From Hypoxylon rubiginosum (Eukaryota > Ascomycota > Sordariomycetes > Xylariales > Hypoxylaceae): DNA of 64,000 nucleotides. The notes beneath the pieces are model-generated. The model did no database searches, had not been told where the DNA came from, and saw nothing but the letters and a program-made list of their open reading frames with translations. Location: NCBI GenBank assembly GCA_902806565.1, contig CADCXA010000025.1:310001-374000 (forward strand), in the 5' to 3' direction. Each line of letters starts with the position of its first letter. Positions within the stretch are counted from its first letter, which is position 1. The position numbers and the translations under genes are program-made. Positions 1-10,251 of the stretch are shown here, in pieces.

Positions 1-1
1 C

Positions 2-2557
2 GACAGATCTGACAGCCTAAGTGAATCTTCGGGCCACCCTACTGGTCTTACTACGCCGGCAGCCGACTTCGACAAGGATCCGTATGATACCCTTAGCGCT
101 TGCGATGAGGAGCTGAAGCTTCCTTTCGCCACGGTCATGGAGGCATTCAACGAGACAAAAGCTCTCACCGATGACAAGATTGCTGAGTATGGTCAGGCCA
201 ACTACTTTGACACTGTCATGCCGTTGCAGACGGATATGTGTGTCGCGCTCACGTTAGAGGCCTTCGACAAGCTCGGACATCGTTTCCGCGAGGCCAAGGC
301 AGGCGACAAATTCCCCCGGATCCCACACCCAAAGGAACATACCCGTCTGGTAGATTACTTGTACCAGATGCTGGAGAAAGAGTCACATATCATAAACTAT
401 AACGGTGACAGCGTTACTCGGACTGCTGTAGCGGCTCCGACAAAATCGAGCAAGGAGATCCTTCAAGACTTACTATCGCGCTTCCCGGATCAGACCACGG
501 CTGATAAGCTTACCTTCTACACCGGGTCCAGCCTCGCAGAGGTTTTGAAGGGCGAGACTGACGGTATAAAATTAATATTCGGCACTCCTGAGGGACGTGA
601 TCTTGTCTCAGGCTTGTATGCCGAGTGGCCCATCAACCGCCTGTTCTATAAGCAAATGGAGGATTTCCTCGCACGGCTTGTTTCTAAGCTTGACATGAGC
701 GAAGGCCCGCTCAAGATTCTGGAGATGGGTGCTGGTACTGGAGGCACAACTAAATGGCTCGTTCCCCTATTGGCCTCGCTGAACGTACCGGTTGAGTATA
801 CCTTCACTGATCTTGCGCCGTCGTTCGTAGCCGCCGCCCGCAAGAAGTTCAAGCACCACCCGTTCATGAAATTCCGGACGCATGATATCGAGAAAGCGCC
901 AGCAGACGAACTGATCGGAACTCAGCACATCGTTGTTGCTAGCAACGCCGTCCATGCCACACACTCTCTGAGGGTGTCCGGCAGCAACATCCGCAAGGCA
1001 CTACGCCCTGATGGCTTCCTTATGATGCTTGAAATGACTGGTACACTGTACTGGGTTGATATGATATTTGGATTGTTTGAGGGTTGGTGGTTCTTCGATG
1101 ACGGGCGCACTCACGCCGTTACCCACGAACTAAGATGGGAGAAGGAACTCCAGGCGGTTGGATACGGACACGTTGACTGGACAGATGGTGCCAGACCCGA
1201 GAACAAATGCGAGAAGCTGATCATCGCGATGGCCTCGGGTGAGAGGTGCGAACGGCTCCAAATTTCCTCCTCCTCTCTACCTATGAAGAGTCTATCAGCT
1301 GACCTTGCGGCGCGACAAACAGTTGTTGATAGGTACGTCCGTGACCTGACCGAGGGGTTCTCAGCCGGTCTTGAGAATATATCGTGGTCCGGCAAGATGA
1401 ATGCCAATGAAAACGTTGTCTTGGTTACAGGCGCCACCGGCAGCTTGGGATCGCACGTCATCGCCCAACTTGCCGAACTACCAGATGTCACCCGTGTTGT
1501 TTGCCTCAACAGGCGCAGCCGAACCGATCCTAAAGAGCGTCAGAAACAAGCTCTTGTCAAGAAAGGAATATCCTTATCCGAAGTGGCTTCCAGCAAACTG
1601 AGCGTTTTCGAAACCGACATGTCCAAACCCTACCTCGGCTTGCCGGTCGAGGATTACGAAACCCTAGTCGACAGCGTCACCCATATCATCCACAACGCGT
1701 GGCTCATGAACGCGAAATGGCCACTCCGCAACTTCGAGACACAGTTCCAGATCATGAAAAACCTTCTTCACCTTTCCCGTGATATCTCTAACCGACGTGC
1801 TCCAGGCACCAAGGTTACCTTCCAATTCATTTCCTCTATTGCAACGGTCGGTCACCGGCCCATATGGTCGGGCGAGCCGATGGTCCCGGAGGAGCGGATG
1901 ACGATTGAGTCCGTCTTACCAACGGGTTACGGCGATGCCAAATATATCTGCGAGCTCATGCTCGACGAGACGCTACACAAGCACCCCGATCGTTTCCGCA
2001 CCATGGTCGTGCGCCCTGGACAGATAGCCGGCTCCAGTACGAGTGGTTACTGGAATCCTATGGAGCACCTTTCCTTTTTAATTAAGTCGTCCCAGACCTT
2101 GAAGGCACTGCCTGACTTTGAAGGGCTACTTTCTTGGACACCGGTCGACGAAGTCGCCGGCACACTCGTTGACCTTGTCTTCCTCCCTGAGGATAAGACG
2201 CATTATCCCATATACCATGTCGACAACCCAGTCAGGCAACCGTGGAAGGAGATGATCCCGGTACTGGCGGGCGCTTTAGATATTTCACCGCAAGGCATAA
2301 TTCCGTTCCAAGACTGGGTTCAACGTGTGCGGGATCACCCTAGACAAGTCGAAGGGCCCGAGGGTGAGAACCCAGCTATTCTGTTGATTGATTTCCTCGA
2401 CGATAACTTCCTGAGGATGTCCTGTGGCGGACTCCTACTTGATACCATCAAGGTCCGAGAGCATTCGAAGACTTTGGCCAACTCGGGTCCTGTCAGCGAG
2501 CGGGTGACCAGGCAATTTATCCAGAGTTGGAAAGATATGGGGTTCTTGTGTCAATGA
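2..2557 (+). CDS. Non-reducing polyketide synthase, C-terminal part (C-methyltransferase and reductive release domains); 5' end outside window
   Basis: The frame is open from the first bases of the window, so this is the last 851 residues of a larger protein; the ATG at 137 is internal. The first 40 residues (Ser/Thr/Pro/Asp-rich) look like the linker after an acyl carrier domain. A C-methyltransferase domain follows, with the SAM-binding motif LEMGAGTGGTT at about 720-750. From about 1410 comes a thioester reductase (R) domain: the Rossmann motif TGATGSLG at 1427-1450 and the SDR-type YGDAK at 1928-1942. Fungal NR-PKSs of the SAT-KS-AT-PT-ACP-CMeT-R type methylate the polyketide chain with SAM and release it reductively as an aldehyde; azaphilone, citrinin and tropolone pathways use this architecture. 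Aldehyde release is inferred from the domain order. No intron is needed in the visible part. The product cannot be named without the upstream KS/PT domains. Confidence 0.93.
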   Translation, partial: DRSDSLSESSGHPTGLTTPAADFDKDPYDTLSACDEELKLPFATVMEAFNETKALTDDKIAEYGQANYFDTVMPLQTDMCVALTLEAFDKLGHRFREAKAGDKFPRIPHPKEHTRLVDYLYQMLEKESHIINYNGDSVTRTAVAAPTKSSKEILQDLLSRFPDQTTADKLTFYTGSSLAEVLKGETDGIKLIFGTPEGRDLVSGLYAEWPINRLFYKQMEDFLARLVSKLDMSEGPLKILEMGAGTGGTTKWLVPLLASLNVPVEYTFTDLAPSFVAAARKKFKHHPFMKFRTHDIEKAPADELIGTQHIVVASNAVHATHSLRVSGSNIRKALRPDGFLMMLEMTGTLYWVDMIFGLFEGWWFFDDGRTHAVTHELRWEKELQAVGYGHVDWTDGARPENKCEKLIIAMASGERCERLQISSSSLPMKSLSADLAARQTVVDRYVRDLTEGFSAGLENISWSGKMNANENVVLVTGATGSLGSHVIAQLAELPDVTRVVCLNRRSRTDPKERQKQALVKKGISLSEVASSKLSVFETDMSKPYLGLPVEDYETLVDSVTHIIHNAWLMNAKWPLRNFETQFQIMKNLLHLSRDISNRRAPGTKVTFQFISSIATVGHRPIWSGEPMVPEERMTIESVLPTGYGDAKYICELMLDETLHKHPDRFRTMVVRPGQIAGSSTSGYWNPMEHLSFLIKSSQTLKALPDFEGLLSWTPVDEVAGTLVDLVFLPEDKTHYPIYHVDNPVRQPWKEMIPVLAGALDISPQGIIPFQDWVQRVRDHPRQVEGPEGENPAILLIDFLDDNFLRMSCGGLLLDTIKVREHSKTLANSGPVSERVTRQFIQSWKDMGFLCQ

Positions 2558-3537
2558 ATCTTTTCTTATGTCTGGGTTGGGGTTTGGGGAGGGTTCTTTG
2601 CTGTATCGTGTTATATCCTTCATTTGTTTTTTTTTTCTCTATGTTAGTTTCAGGTAATGTACAAATGGTGTTTGGATAGCCAATGTCTAATGATGTTCGT
2701 TTCTCGTTCAACCTGTCTGTGTCGGCAATGCCGTGAACCCTGGACTGTGCTGTGAAGTGTGAATAGACTGAACCCGAATAAGGGGTCGCAAGGCCCTGCT
2801 TATGATTTTATTCTGGTCATAGTACGCTGCTCGCTGTTCGTACACAACTCTAAGCTATATCATATATCCGAATGAATAATTGATAAGCTAGATCTACAAT
2901 CGAAAGTGCCACCTCGGACGTCCGCTATTGAAGCCTCGGATGTAAGAAATCGTAAGAGCGGAAGAAGTCGTCGTAACTGCGAACTAATCATGTTTGTAGT
3001 ACAAAATGTGTTTCTCGGCTGAGACGCTGACAGATTGACATATTGAAGTGGGGGGTGGACTTTGTGGGGGATCTCCATTCATTCCCGTACCGTAGTTACC
3101 GGAATGGCCCGTGCTTATGCAGCCCCTGCAGCCTGGTAAACAATTGTGACAAGATCACGTGTGATTGTCTTATCGGTATGCACCTCTGATATGCAATATG
3201 GATATTCTTCGGATTAAATACAAGCCCCCATCTACCCATGCAACTTCGTTGATTGGGCGACGCGGATTTGTGATTTTTTGATTGACTGTGACGGGAGAGC
3301 CATCGCGGCGGCGGCGACATCAATTTCCATTCCCTTCTCTTTGACCAAAATAAACCCACAAGCCGACGTAACCATTCTTTTACGTCTGTTACCACTTCTT
3401 TTCCCACAACCAACGCACAATACGTGCTGTACCCTCGCAACTTCGATCAAACAACAGGCATTCCACCGTTTCCCATCTTTTGCAACAGCTGGTTTCGTCC
3501 ATTTCCTCTTGATTAATTCACGGTAACCTAAGCAGAC
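2558..3537. other. Intergenic: PKS 3' flank and EB1 promoter/leader
   Basis: No convincing gene is seen. A T-rich tract (around 2625-2640) follows the PKS stop and may belong to its 3' UTR. From about 3290 the plus strand becomes pyrimidine-rich with scattered CAAC/CTTT stretches, as expected for the leader of the EB1 gene that starts at 3538. Confidence 0.6.
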
Positions 3538-4708
3538 ATGGGTGAATCTCGGTGAGCCACCACCCTCCTCCCCTTCTTCCATCTGATACTCTAGACAGAC
3601 GAACATCTTGCGACTAACGCCTCCTCACTCGCGCAGACAGGAGCTGGTAGCTTGGCTCAACAGCCTTCTCCAGCTAAACATTACCGGGGTCGAACAATGC
3701 GGTACTGGGTAGGAATATCCTTGCGATTTATAAACCTCTTTTTACCCCTCCCCCGCCAAACAAACCAAACCATCGCGTAATGAAACCATCGCGTAATGGC
3801 AGCTCACAACCACCCATAGCTATACCCACAACCCTGCCACGGCGCTTTCGTGTGTTGCGGTTGCAGCAGCATAAGCATATTAAGCATACAACTGCGAGAT
3901 CTGAGCTAACCTTATATCTGTCGTCTATAGTGCCGCTCTCTGTCAGGTCTTTGACAGCATCTTCCTCGATGTGCCCATGTCGCGTGTCAAGTTCAACGTC
4001 AAGAGCGAATATGCATACGTCCAGAACTTCAAGGTCTTGCAGAGTCAGTTCCTCCGACCTACCTTGTCTACAGTAGTCCTCTACCTCATGGCCAAGACTA
4101 TTTCCATGATCTATGTCTATGGTATAGTAGAGTATAGGTTCCAGTATACTGACTTGGTTTCTTTCCATACAGACACCTTCACCAAGCACCACATCGACAA
4201 GCCCATCCCTGTCGAGGCGCTCACCAAATGCAAGATGCAGGACAACCTCGAGTTCCTCCAGTGGACCAAGAGATTCTGGGACCAATACTACCCTGGCGGA
4301 GACTACGACGGAGTCGGACGAAGAAAAGGGGCTCCTGTTGGCAACTCCGGCCCCGCCCCGCGAGCTACGGGAGGCGCTGGATCAGCCGCCGCACGAAGAG
4401 GTGGCACGACCCCTACTGCTGGACCCCGTGTGGCTAAGGCCGGTGGCGGTGCTGCGTCGGCGGTGCTGATGCAGGAGAATGCCACCCTGAAGGAGACGGT
4501 CGTCGGCCTCGAACGCGAGCGAGACTTCTACTTCAGCAAGCTGCGGGACATCGAGTTGCTGATCCAGCAGGCTGTCGAAGAGGACCCTGAGATCGAGAAG
4601 CAGGAGGACGGCCTCATTAAGTCCATCCAGACGATACTGTACTCGACCGAAGAAGGTTTCGAGATCCCGGCCGAGGGAGAGGCGTTGGATGACCAGGAGA
4701 CGTTCTAA
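3538..4708 (+). CDS. bim1: EB1/Bim1/Mal3 family microtubule plus-end-tracking protein, four exons
   Basis: Exons 3538-3551, 3637-3708, 3931-4043 and 4173-4708 join in phase to give 244 residues. The N-terminus MGESRQELVAWLNSLLQ and the stretch GTGAALCQVFDSIFLDVP are a calponin-homology domain of EB1 type; VKFNVKSEYAYVQNFKVLQ, NTFTKHHIDKPIPVE and NLEFLQWTKRFWDQYY continue it. A basic Gly/Ala/Thr/Pro-rich linker follows. A coiled-coil EBH domain (ERERDFYFSKLRDIELLIQ) and an acidic tail ending in ETF complete the protein. EB1 proteins bind growing microtubule ends through the CH domain, dimerise through the EBH domain and recruit partners there. The 129-nt third intron (4044-4172) has no stop in frame and is a multiple of three, so a naive reading begins at an internal Met at 3971 and includes it. 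Family homology places NTF directly after VLQ, which supports removing it. Confidence 0.92.
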
Positions 4709-5472
4709 AATGTCTGCGGAGCGAGAACGAGGTAATGAAGTGCCATCGAATGGGGGGTTACGTGGATGGCCATGAACTAATGCTGGGGTAGTTGTATGAT
4801 GAGCCAAAAAAAGGGACACAATTACACGGATGCGGGAGAAGGAGTACTCGAGAAAGAGATATGCATTTGGAACGGTGTCTTCAATGGCCTGGCCCAATAT
4901 CCAATTTCATAATCGCAGAGGAATCGGATCTCCGGTGGTCCTAGAAGCCGCTTGTCTACGCTAGTCTCTATATATTCCTTCCGCCCGCCTTCCTCGACTT
5001 TGAGGAGCCAAGGTAGAGCTTGACGATAGACATCAACGAGGCTTTTATATCTTCTCCCAACGCTGTTTGTCTTCACGGCCTTTTACGCTCTGGCCGTTAC
5101 TTTTCGTTCCTTGCTTTACGCTGGCCGCTCACCCCTCCTCACGGTAAGGTTGCCCTAGCCGCACCCAGCATCTCGGCAGAGACCTTCGACATAGGTGGCT
5201 CCTATTTATCCCAATCGGCATGGCGATGAGATGATTAGTGAATTCCCCCACCGGGGAAAACACTGTTACTCTCTGTTACCATTGCTCTTTTTCAATTTCT
5301 TGTTTGTTTTTTTTTCTGTTTAGCCGCATTCCCACCCTGGTCATCTCCTCTCATCACGAACTCCTCTTCTTCTAAACCCACACACACCCCTTTTCCTCTC
5401 ACCCAAACACGTGACCACCAAACCTTCTTTATACTTCGACATCACATCACCCTCCCATCATCATCCTACACA
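4709..5472. other. Intergenic, EB1 3' flank and CT-rich promoter of the chromodomain gene
   Basis: No gene is recognised. From about 5280 to 5470 the plus strand is strongly C/T-rich with a poly-T run near 5308 and repeated CACACACC, typical of a fungal core promoter and 5' leader in front of the ATG at 5473. Confidence 0.6.
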
Positions 5473-5966
5473 ATGGTCTCGACTAGAAGCGCCTCCAAGA
5501 AGGCCGCCTCGGCCCAGCGGCCCAGTACAAAGACCGCATCCGCCTACCCCCAGCGGAGCTCTCTGCGCAGGGCGCTCCAGAGCAGCCGCCGAGATACTGC
5601 GGCCGCTCCTGCCCTTCCACTTCCTCCCGCTCTGCGCCGCCCCACGCACATCGCCCACACGAACGGCACCCCGGCACCGCGTAGGGGCTGGTATCGGGTG
5701 CGTGCCATCGTCGCAGAGGCGAGCGGCCGCGACGGTCGCCGGAAGTACCTCGTGGACTGGGAGGGTCGCGATCCCCGGTCCGGCGGCCCCTGGCCCAATA
5801 CTTGGGTAAGTCTTGTCGCGTCTATTTATCCCTCCATCCATCATCCCGCCATCCAAGCTAACGCGGTTTGTTATAGGTCGACGCGAAGAACGTCACCCGA
5901 AGCGCAAAGCGCGAGTGGGAGGACAAGAAGGCGGAAGAAACGCAAGGAGCGAGCACGAAGGCATGA
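5473..5966 (+). CDS. Small chromodomain protein, two exons
   Basis: Exon 1 (5473-5805) and exon 2 (5877-5966) are joined by a 71-nt phase-0 intron with GTAAGT donor and TAG acceptor; the product has 140 residues. Residues 1-70 are basic and Ala/Ser/Pro/Arg-rich, starting MVSTRSASKKAASAQ, and look disordered and suited to nucleic-acid binding. The second half is chromodomain-like: WYRVRAIVAE, GRRKYLVDWEGRDP and GGPWPNTW, then across the splice VDAKNVTRSAKREWEDKK. The aromatic residues Y/W/W sit where chromodomains cage methyl-lysine. A role in recognising modified histones is inferred from the domain alone. Reading through the intron gives a longer frame that loses the WE..K helix, so the spliced form is preferred. 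Confidence 0.8.
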
Positions 5967-6773
5967 TAGGACGAGTTGGGAAGACGAGAGGAGGAGACGC
6001 ATAATGAGGATACCTGCACGAACTAATTCTAATACCCACCTAATCACATAACCGACGATCACATACCACCAACTCCTCTCCCGCTACGGATACTCTCTCC
6101 CCTTACGAATGTTAGAAGAAGACAAGGTCTCGAAAGGTGGTTTATGTGTATAGAGGGGATGCTGTCGAGGATTGCAGGACATAATGGAAGCACGAAATGA
6201 ATTCATCAGCAAAGTAACTCGTACTATTCACGAGAACTAGGTGTATTAATGAGTTATCCTCGGGTATTTCTATCTGCTTTTGTTGCCGACACCGCGACAA
6301 GGCGAGGTGTATCTAGGCGTGCCATCCTTTTCCTCCTTTATATCGGCGTCTAGGGTCTATATTCATCTACCATCCCCCGAAGCGTACACAAGTATTTCTC
6401 GTGGTCGTCTGTAAGTGTCCCCATTACATAAATCTAAGTCCCTCCCAAATCGTAGTCTAGCGAGGAATGGGTATCGCCGGATTGCGACGCACAAGTATTT
6501 AGGCCGTTACGATTGACCAGGATATCATCCTCCAGAGTCTTTTTAGGGGGAAACACAGCAAGGTTTCGCCCTTCGTTCTAGCAACGAGCCCGCTCTAGCA
6601 ATGAGCCTTCAGTAGGAATTCCGTCGATGAGTCTGTATGGTATCTAAGAACGCCATGAGGTCTAGATGAATGGTGAGAGTTAGCAGGCCGTTAAAGACTT
6701 TCCAAAAGGCTATGCGACTTACCATTGAAGTACGCTGCGACAGGACTACCGAACACATCTTTCGAGTGTCTCT
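5967..6773. other. Intergenic between convergent genes
   Basis: The space lies between the stops of the chromodomain gene and the minus-strand kinase gene. No ORF of interest, no tRNA and no obvious repeat were seen; it probably holds two 3' UTRs. Confidence 0.6.
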
Positions 6774-9080
6774 TCAAGAGTACCAAGCACGCCGGCCTAT
6801 CCTCAGGAATAGTGGAATTACCAAGAGGAGCATGATATAGACATAGAGCGCGGGAATCAGCGCGACTAGGAGGAAGCCGATGCAGAAGAACTGGATTACC
6901 GTCTGTGCCAACCCCGTCGGAACTTTCGCGTCTGAATCATGGCCCAACAAGCTTCCCATTATCTCGGGATCCGTCGATTGAATGATGGGCAGGCCTAGGC
7001 CACGCGACAAGCCTGTACCTGGCAAACTTTCATTCGGCGTAGATTGGACGGTGGATTCTGTCGCATGCACTGAGTCCCACCAGGGACGAGTACTTGACTC
7101 AGACTGGGCACCGGGCGAAAGTTGGGTGGTGTGCATGTTTGATTCCGGTTTGACAGCCTTCGGAGAGGAGGTCTCCGCCGGTGAGATTCCATCGTCCGAC
7201 ATTTCTTCAGGTCCAGCAAGCGAAGTCTTGCTTTCTTCATGTCCTGCGTCGACATTCAGAGCAGCCGCGTTTCCATAGGAGGTCGCGATTTTGCCGTCAG
7301 TTGAAGCCCGATTTCTGGTGAACCACTCATGCTTCAAGACTCCGTCGATGTCGAGTCGCTCCTCGGGATCGTACTTGATCATCTTGCTTAACAGGTCTCC
7401 CAGTAATCGTACTTCCTCATCCGGGATCGGCTTGAGAGTTATACCGCCAAATCTGTAGGAGGGAGACGAAGCCGTTGTTATCCGTTCGTCGCTTTGTTCT
7501 TGCGCGAGGATGATATGAATGGCGTTATCGTAGCCGTATTTCACAGCACATGCGTCGTAATTACTCTTCAGACCTCTGTAAAAGTTCGGCTCGCTCACGA
7601 TCGGAAGTGAACCGCCGTCGTCTTCATCCGGCTGGTCTTCGGGAATGTAGATCATGTGGCTTCCGCTCCCAACGTAGTCCTTCCAGTCCTTACCAGAAAC
7701 CTCAAGCGTCTCTTTGAGTTGCTCGACGTGTGCTGTCCGGTACGGCTCGGGAAGCGCACCAAGAGCCGCTTCCAGGAATGTGACGTATGTACATACGTTA
7801 TAGACCGAGTCAACTAAACTCATATTCGCTATCGAGGTAAGTATGCCGCAGGCCAGGGACCAAATGTCGCTTGGCAGTTGAGGCTTGCAACGAAAGGCAG
7901 CTTCGGGGGCAGCATACTGGAGAGGAATTCCCGACCACTGCACGTCCTCCTCGGATGGTCGGAAAGACTCTCCAAAGTCAGCAATGACAACCTCGTCGAT
8001 CATGCCCAAGTTACCCAGCTGTTTGGAGTCTATGGGGACGACTTTATATCTCGGGGCCATCGGAGTAGGGTCCACATCACCAGCGTAGACTTCCTCCAGC
8101 TCAGGCGTTCCAAGTAGATCGAGCATCTCCTGCTTTCCGATGTGCGAAATATCCCGAAGTCGTACTAGAATATTCCGTGGTGTCAAGTCCCCGTGGCAGA
8201 TGCCTCTGTCGTGGAGGAACTTCACGCCGGAAGCCACTTGGAAAACCATGTCGTTAAGTTTGGCAAGACCGTCATCCTGTGCGCGAGTCTTCCATTTATC
8301 TTCGATCGATGGACCGTGAACTGGGTGAACCTCGCAGAGATGACTGCCGTTCGGCCCCTCTATCCAGAAGTGTTCCAAGGGTAGGGAAATATGATTAGCT
8401 TCCCACATTCCGGGATCAAATTCTCCTCGCTCCTTGGCGTCTTTTACTATATCCAGCTCTGACATGTCTTCAGATGACGTGTCGGCCCGGATGATCTTGA
8501 CGGCTCGCCACTCGTGGGTTCTCGTCTCCAGACAGAGCCAGACAGTGGCGAAACCTCCATACCCGAGTTTGTGGACTACCTCGAAACGGTCATCTAGGAT
8601 GTCACCAAGATGTACAGGATGAAATCCTCCCGGGAAATATTGGTAGATATCTTCAGTGTACTCGCTTGGATACATCATATACTGCGGGAATTGTATTTGG
8701 GGTAACTCCTCGTCTTCCTGGTCGTTATCGAACTGACTTTCATCCTGGTCGCCTAGATCACCGTGATACGAGGCCGGGGTGTCGTCGCGCATTGCAGCCT
8801 GCTCGCTTGATGGAGAATCACCGGCAGCTACGAGGGTTTCGGGGGTGGAAGATCGAGTGTCGCTCTGATTGTCGTTCTCAGGTAGGGTAAACCTGCGAAG
8901 TCCGTTGGTGGTTGCGACCATTCCTTGAGCGTCAGGGATCGGTGGATAGTGCAGTAGTTGTTCCATTCTGCAACAACGTGTCGGCTCGGGTTTAACAGGA
9001 CGATTTCTCAGTCTCTGTTGTTGCTGTTCTGCGAAAGCTTTCAATTCTTCGAATTCTTCGATCCGCATATTGCGCTCCAT
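6774..9080 (-). CDS. SRPK-like Ser/Thr protein kinase with C-terminal membrane segment
   Basis: An intronless 768-residue frame starts at the ATG 9080-9078. Residues 1-150 are low complexity and acidic. The kinase domain begins near 160 with DRFEVVHKLGYGGFATVWL (Gly-rich loop about 172-180). It has the catalytic lysine in RAVKIIRAD (about K195), the catalytic loop HGDLTPRNIL (D about 298, replacing the usual HxDxKxxN by HGDLTPRN) and DFGES (about 368). It ends near LDIDGVLKHEWF. The wide spacing between lobes and the HGDL loop resemble SRPK-type kinases. Unusually, the last 40 residues are a strongly hydrophobic hairpin (FFCIGFLLVALIPALYVYI, then LLLVIPLFLRI) with a basic end, so the enzyme may be tail-anchored in a membrane. 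All catalytic residues are present, so activity is expected; substrates are unknown. Confidence 0.88.
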   Translation of the reverse strand: MERNMRIEEFEELKAFAEQQQQRLRNRPVKPEPTRCCRMEQLLHYPPIPDAQGMVATTNGLRRFTLPENDNQSDTRSSTPETLVAAGDSPSSEQAAMRDDTPASYHGDLGDQDESQFDNDQEDEELPQIQFPQYMMYPSEYTEDIYQYFPGGFHPVHLGDILDDRFEVVHKLGYGGFATVWLCLETRTHEWRAVKIIRADTSSEDMSELDIVKDAKERGEFDPGMWEANHISLPLEHFWIEGPNGSHLCEVHPVHGPSIEDKWKTRAQDDGLAKLNDMVFQVASGVKFLHDRGICHGDLTPRNILVRLRDISHIGKQEMLDLLGTPELEEVYAGDVDPTPMAPRYKVVPIDSKQLGNLGMIDEVVIADFGESFRPSEEDVQWSGIPLQYAAPEAAFRCKPQLPSDIWSLACGILTSIANMSLVDSVYNVCTYVTFLEAALGALPEPYRTAHVEQLKETLEVSGKDWKDYVGSGSHMIYIPEDQPDEDDGGSLPIVSEPNFYRGLKSNYDACAVKYGYDNAIHIILAQEQSDERITTASSPSYRFGGITLKPIPDEEVRLLGDLLSKMIKYDPEERLDIDGVLKHEWFTRNRASTDGKIATSYGNAAALNVDAGHEESKTSLAGPEEMSDDGISPAETSSPKAVKPESNMHTTQLSPGAQSESSTRPWWDSVHATESTVQSTPNESLPGTGLSRGLGLPIIQSTDPEIMGSLLGHDSDAKVPTGLAQTVIQFFCIGFLLVALIPALYVYIMLLLVIPLFLRIGRRAWYS

Positions 9081-10251
9081 GGCCTTTTAGTGAAAATTGT
9101 CGGTCTTGATAGTGTCGACGTTAGGTCGGCTCGTTTGGTGGTAGGCGCCAAACAAATGAGACGAAAAGAAAAAATGTAAGTCGATTGCAATTTGGACCTG
9201 TGGTGCAAACTGGTATTGTCGCAAGGACCTAGGTATATGAAGAAAAGAAAAAGAGGATGTGTTGCAGGTGGGCAAGAAGTTGATAAGTAGCGGCCAAAAT
9301 CTAGCTTGGTCGACGTAGCAACCTAAGGTGGTCAGGTGCAGTCCAACTATCAAATTAATATCAAACATTTCCATTAAAGGCTAGAGTCAGTGCATTGGTT
9401 CAAATATACAAACAGTCACAATGCTGATTCAGATGGTCAGGCATTGTTGTCAATGTATCACAATGCGAGGCTTAATGACGGAGAACAAAGAAAGAGCCCC
9501 CTTTTAGTGACATAGCAAACACTATCACACCCCAATGAATTATTCACATTAGGGGAATATTCCTATTCTTACTGTATAGTCTACTTGCTATTTCCTTTAA
9601 CCCTCCGGCACCTAGTCACGCACACGTTTTCTTATACGGATGCATATCGTCGACCTAAATAAGGGCTTCGCTTATGTATACCAAGTTTCTAGAAGATTTG
9701 TAAAAATAAATATGTTATCAACTCCAGTGAATGTATATTTGTACACGTATCCTTCAGTGACTAGACCATGATGATTATAGGATAGCGTAGGTATATGCCC
9801 CCTGAAGGGCTTGGTCGAACTACCACTGCAGATGATTTGAATAGATACGGGTAGGTATATACCTACTCTGACGTGTATTGAAGTGCACTTGATTTGCTGC
9901 AAATTCACTAGCACACGGATCACATTTCGTTGTCACCTAAGGTAGAGAGTCAATATCTCGGGTAGAGGAAAGCACTGGTCTTAAATGGTCTTCTATATTA
10001 GGCAAACTGACTATGCCTAAGGTCACCAAATCATGCTACCGTCATCGTCGGACGAACTAAACAAATCTCGACACCGTTCAGGACCTCGTTCTCGAATCTT
10101 TCACCTCATATTTAGTTCACGCTGGCCCCCTGTAATCCCTTACATACCTAGGCATTCTGCATCTCCTATACTAACGTATACCATATCTCATAGCAGTCTG
10201 AACACAAAGATTGCTCTCATCATGGTACTACACCCCCTATGGAATACTTCC
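9081..10251. other. Intergenic, kinase promoter side
   Basis: AT-rich sequence with only short random frames. A G/A-rich patch (about 9160-9260) lies directly upstream of the kinase start on its coding strand as C/T-rich sequence, compatible with a promoter/leader. Nothing else is recognised. Confidence 0.5.

Noticed and set aside
3728..4285. Minus-strand 185-residue frame
   Set aside because: Antisense to the EB1 exons and introns, without independent support.
5461..5856. Minus-strand frames over the chromodomain gene
   Set aside because: GC-rich Pro/Arg/Gly shadow frames; the plus-strand frame has a chromodomain and valid splice sites.
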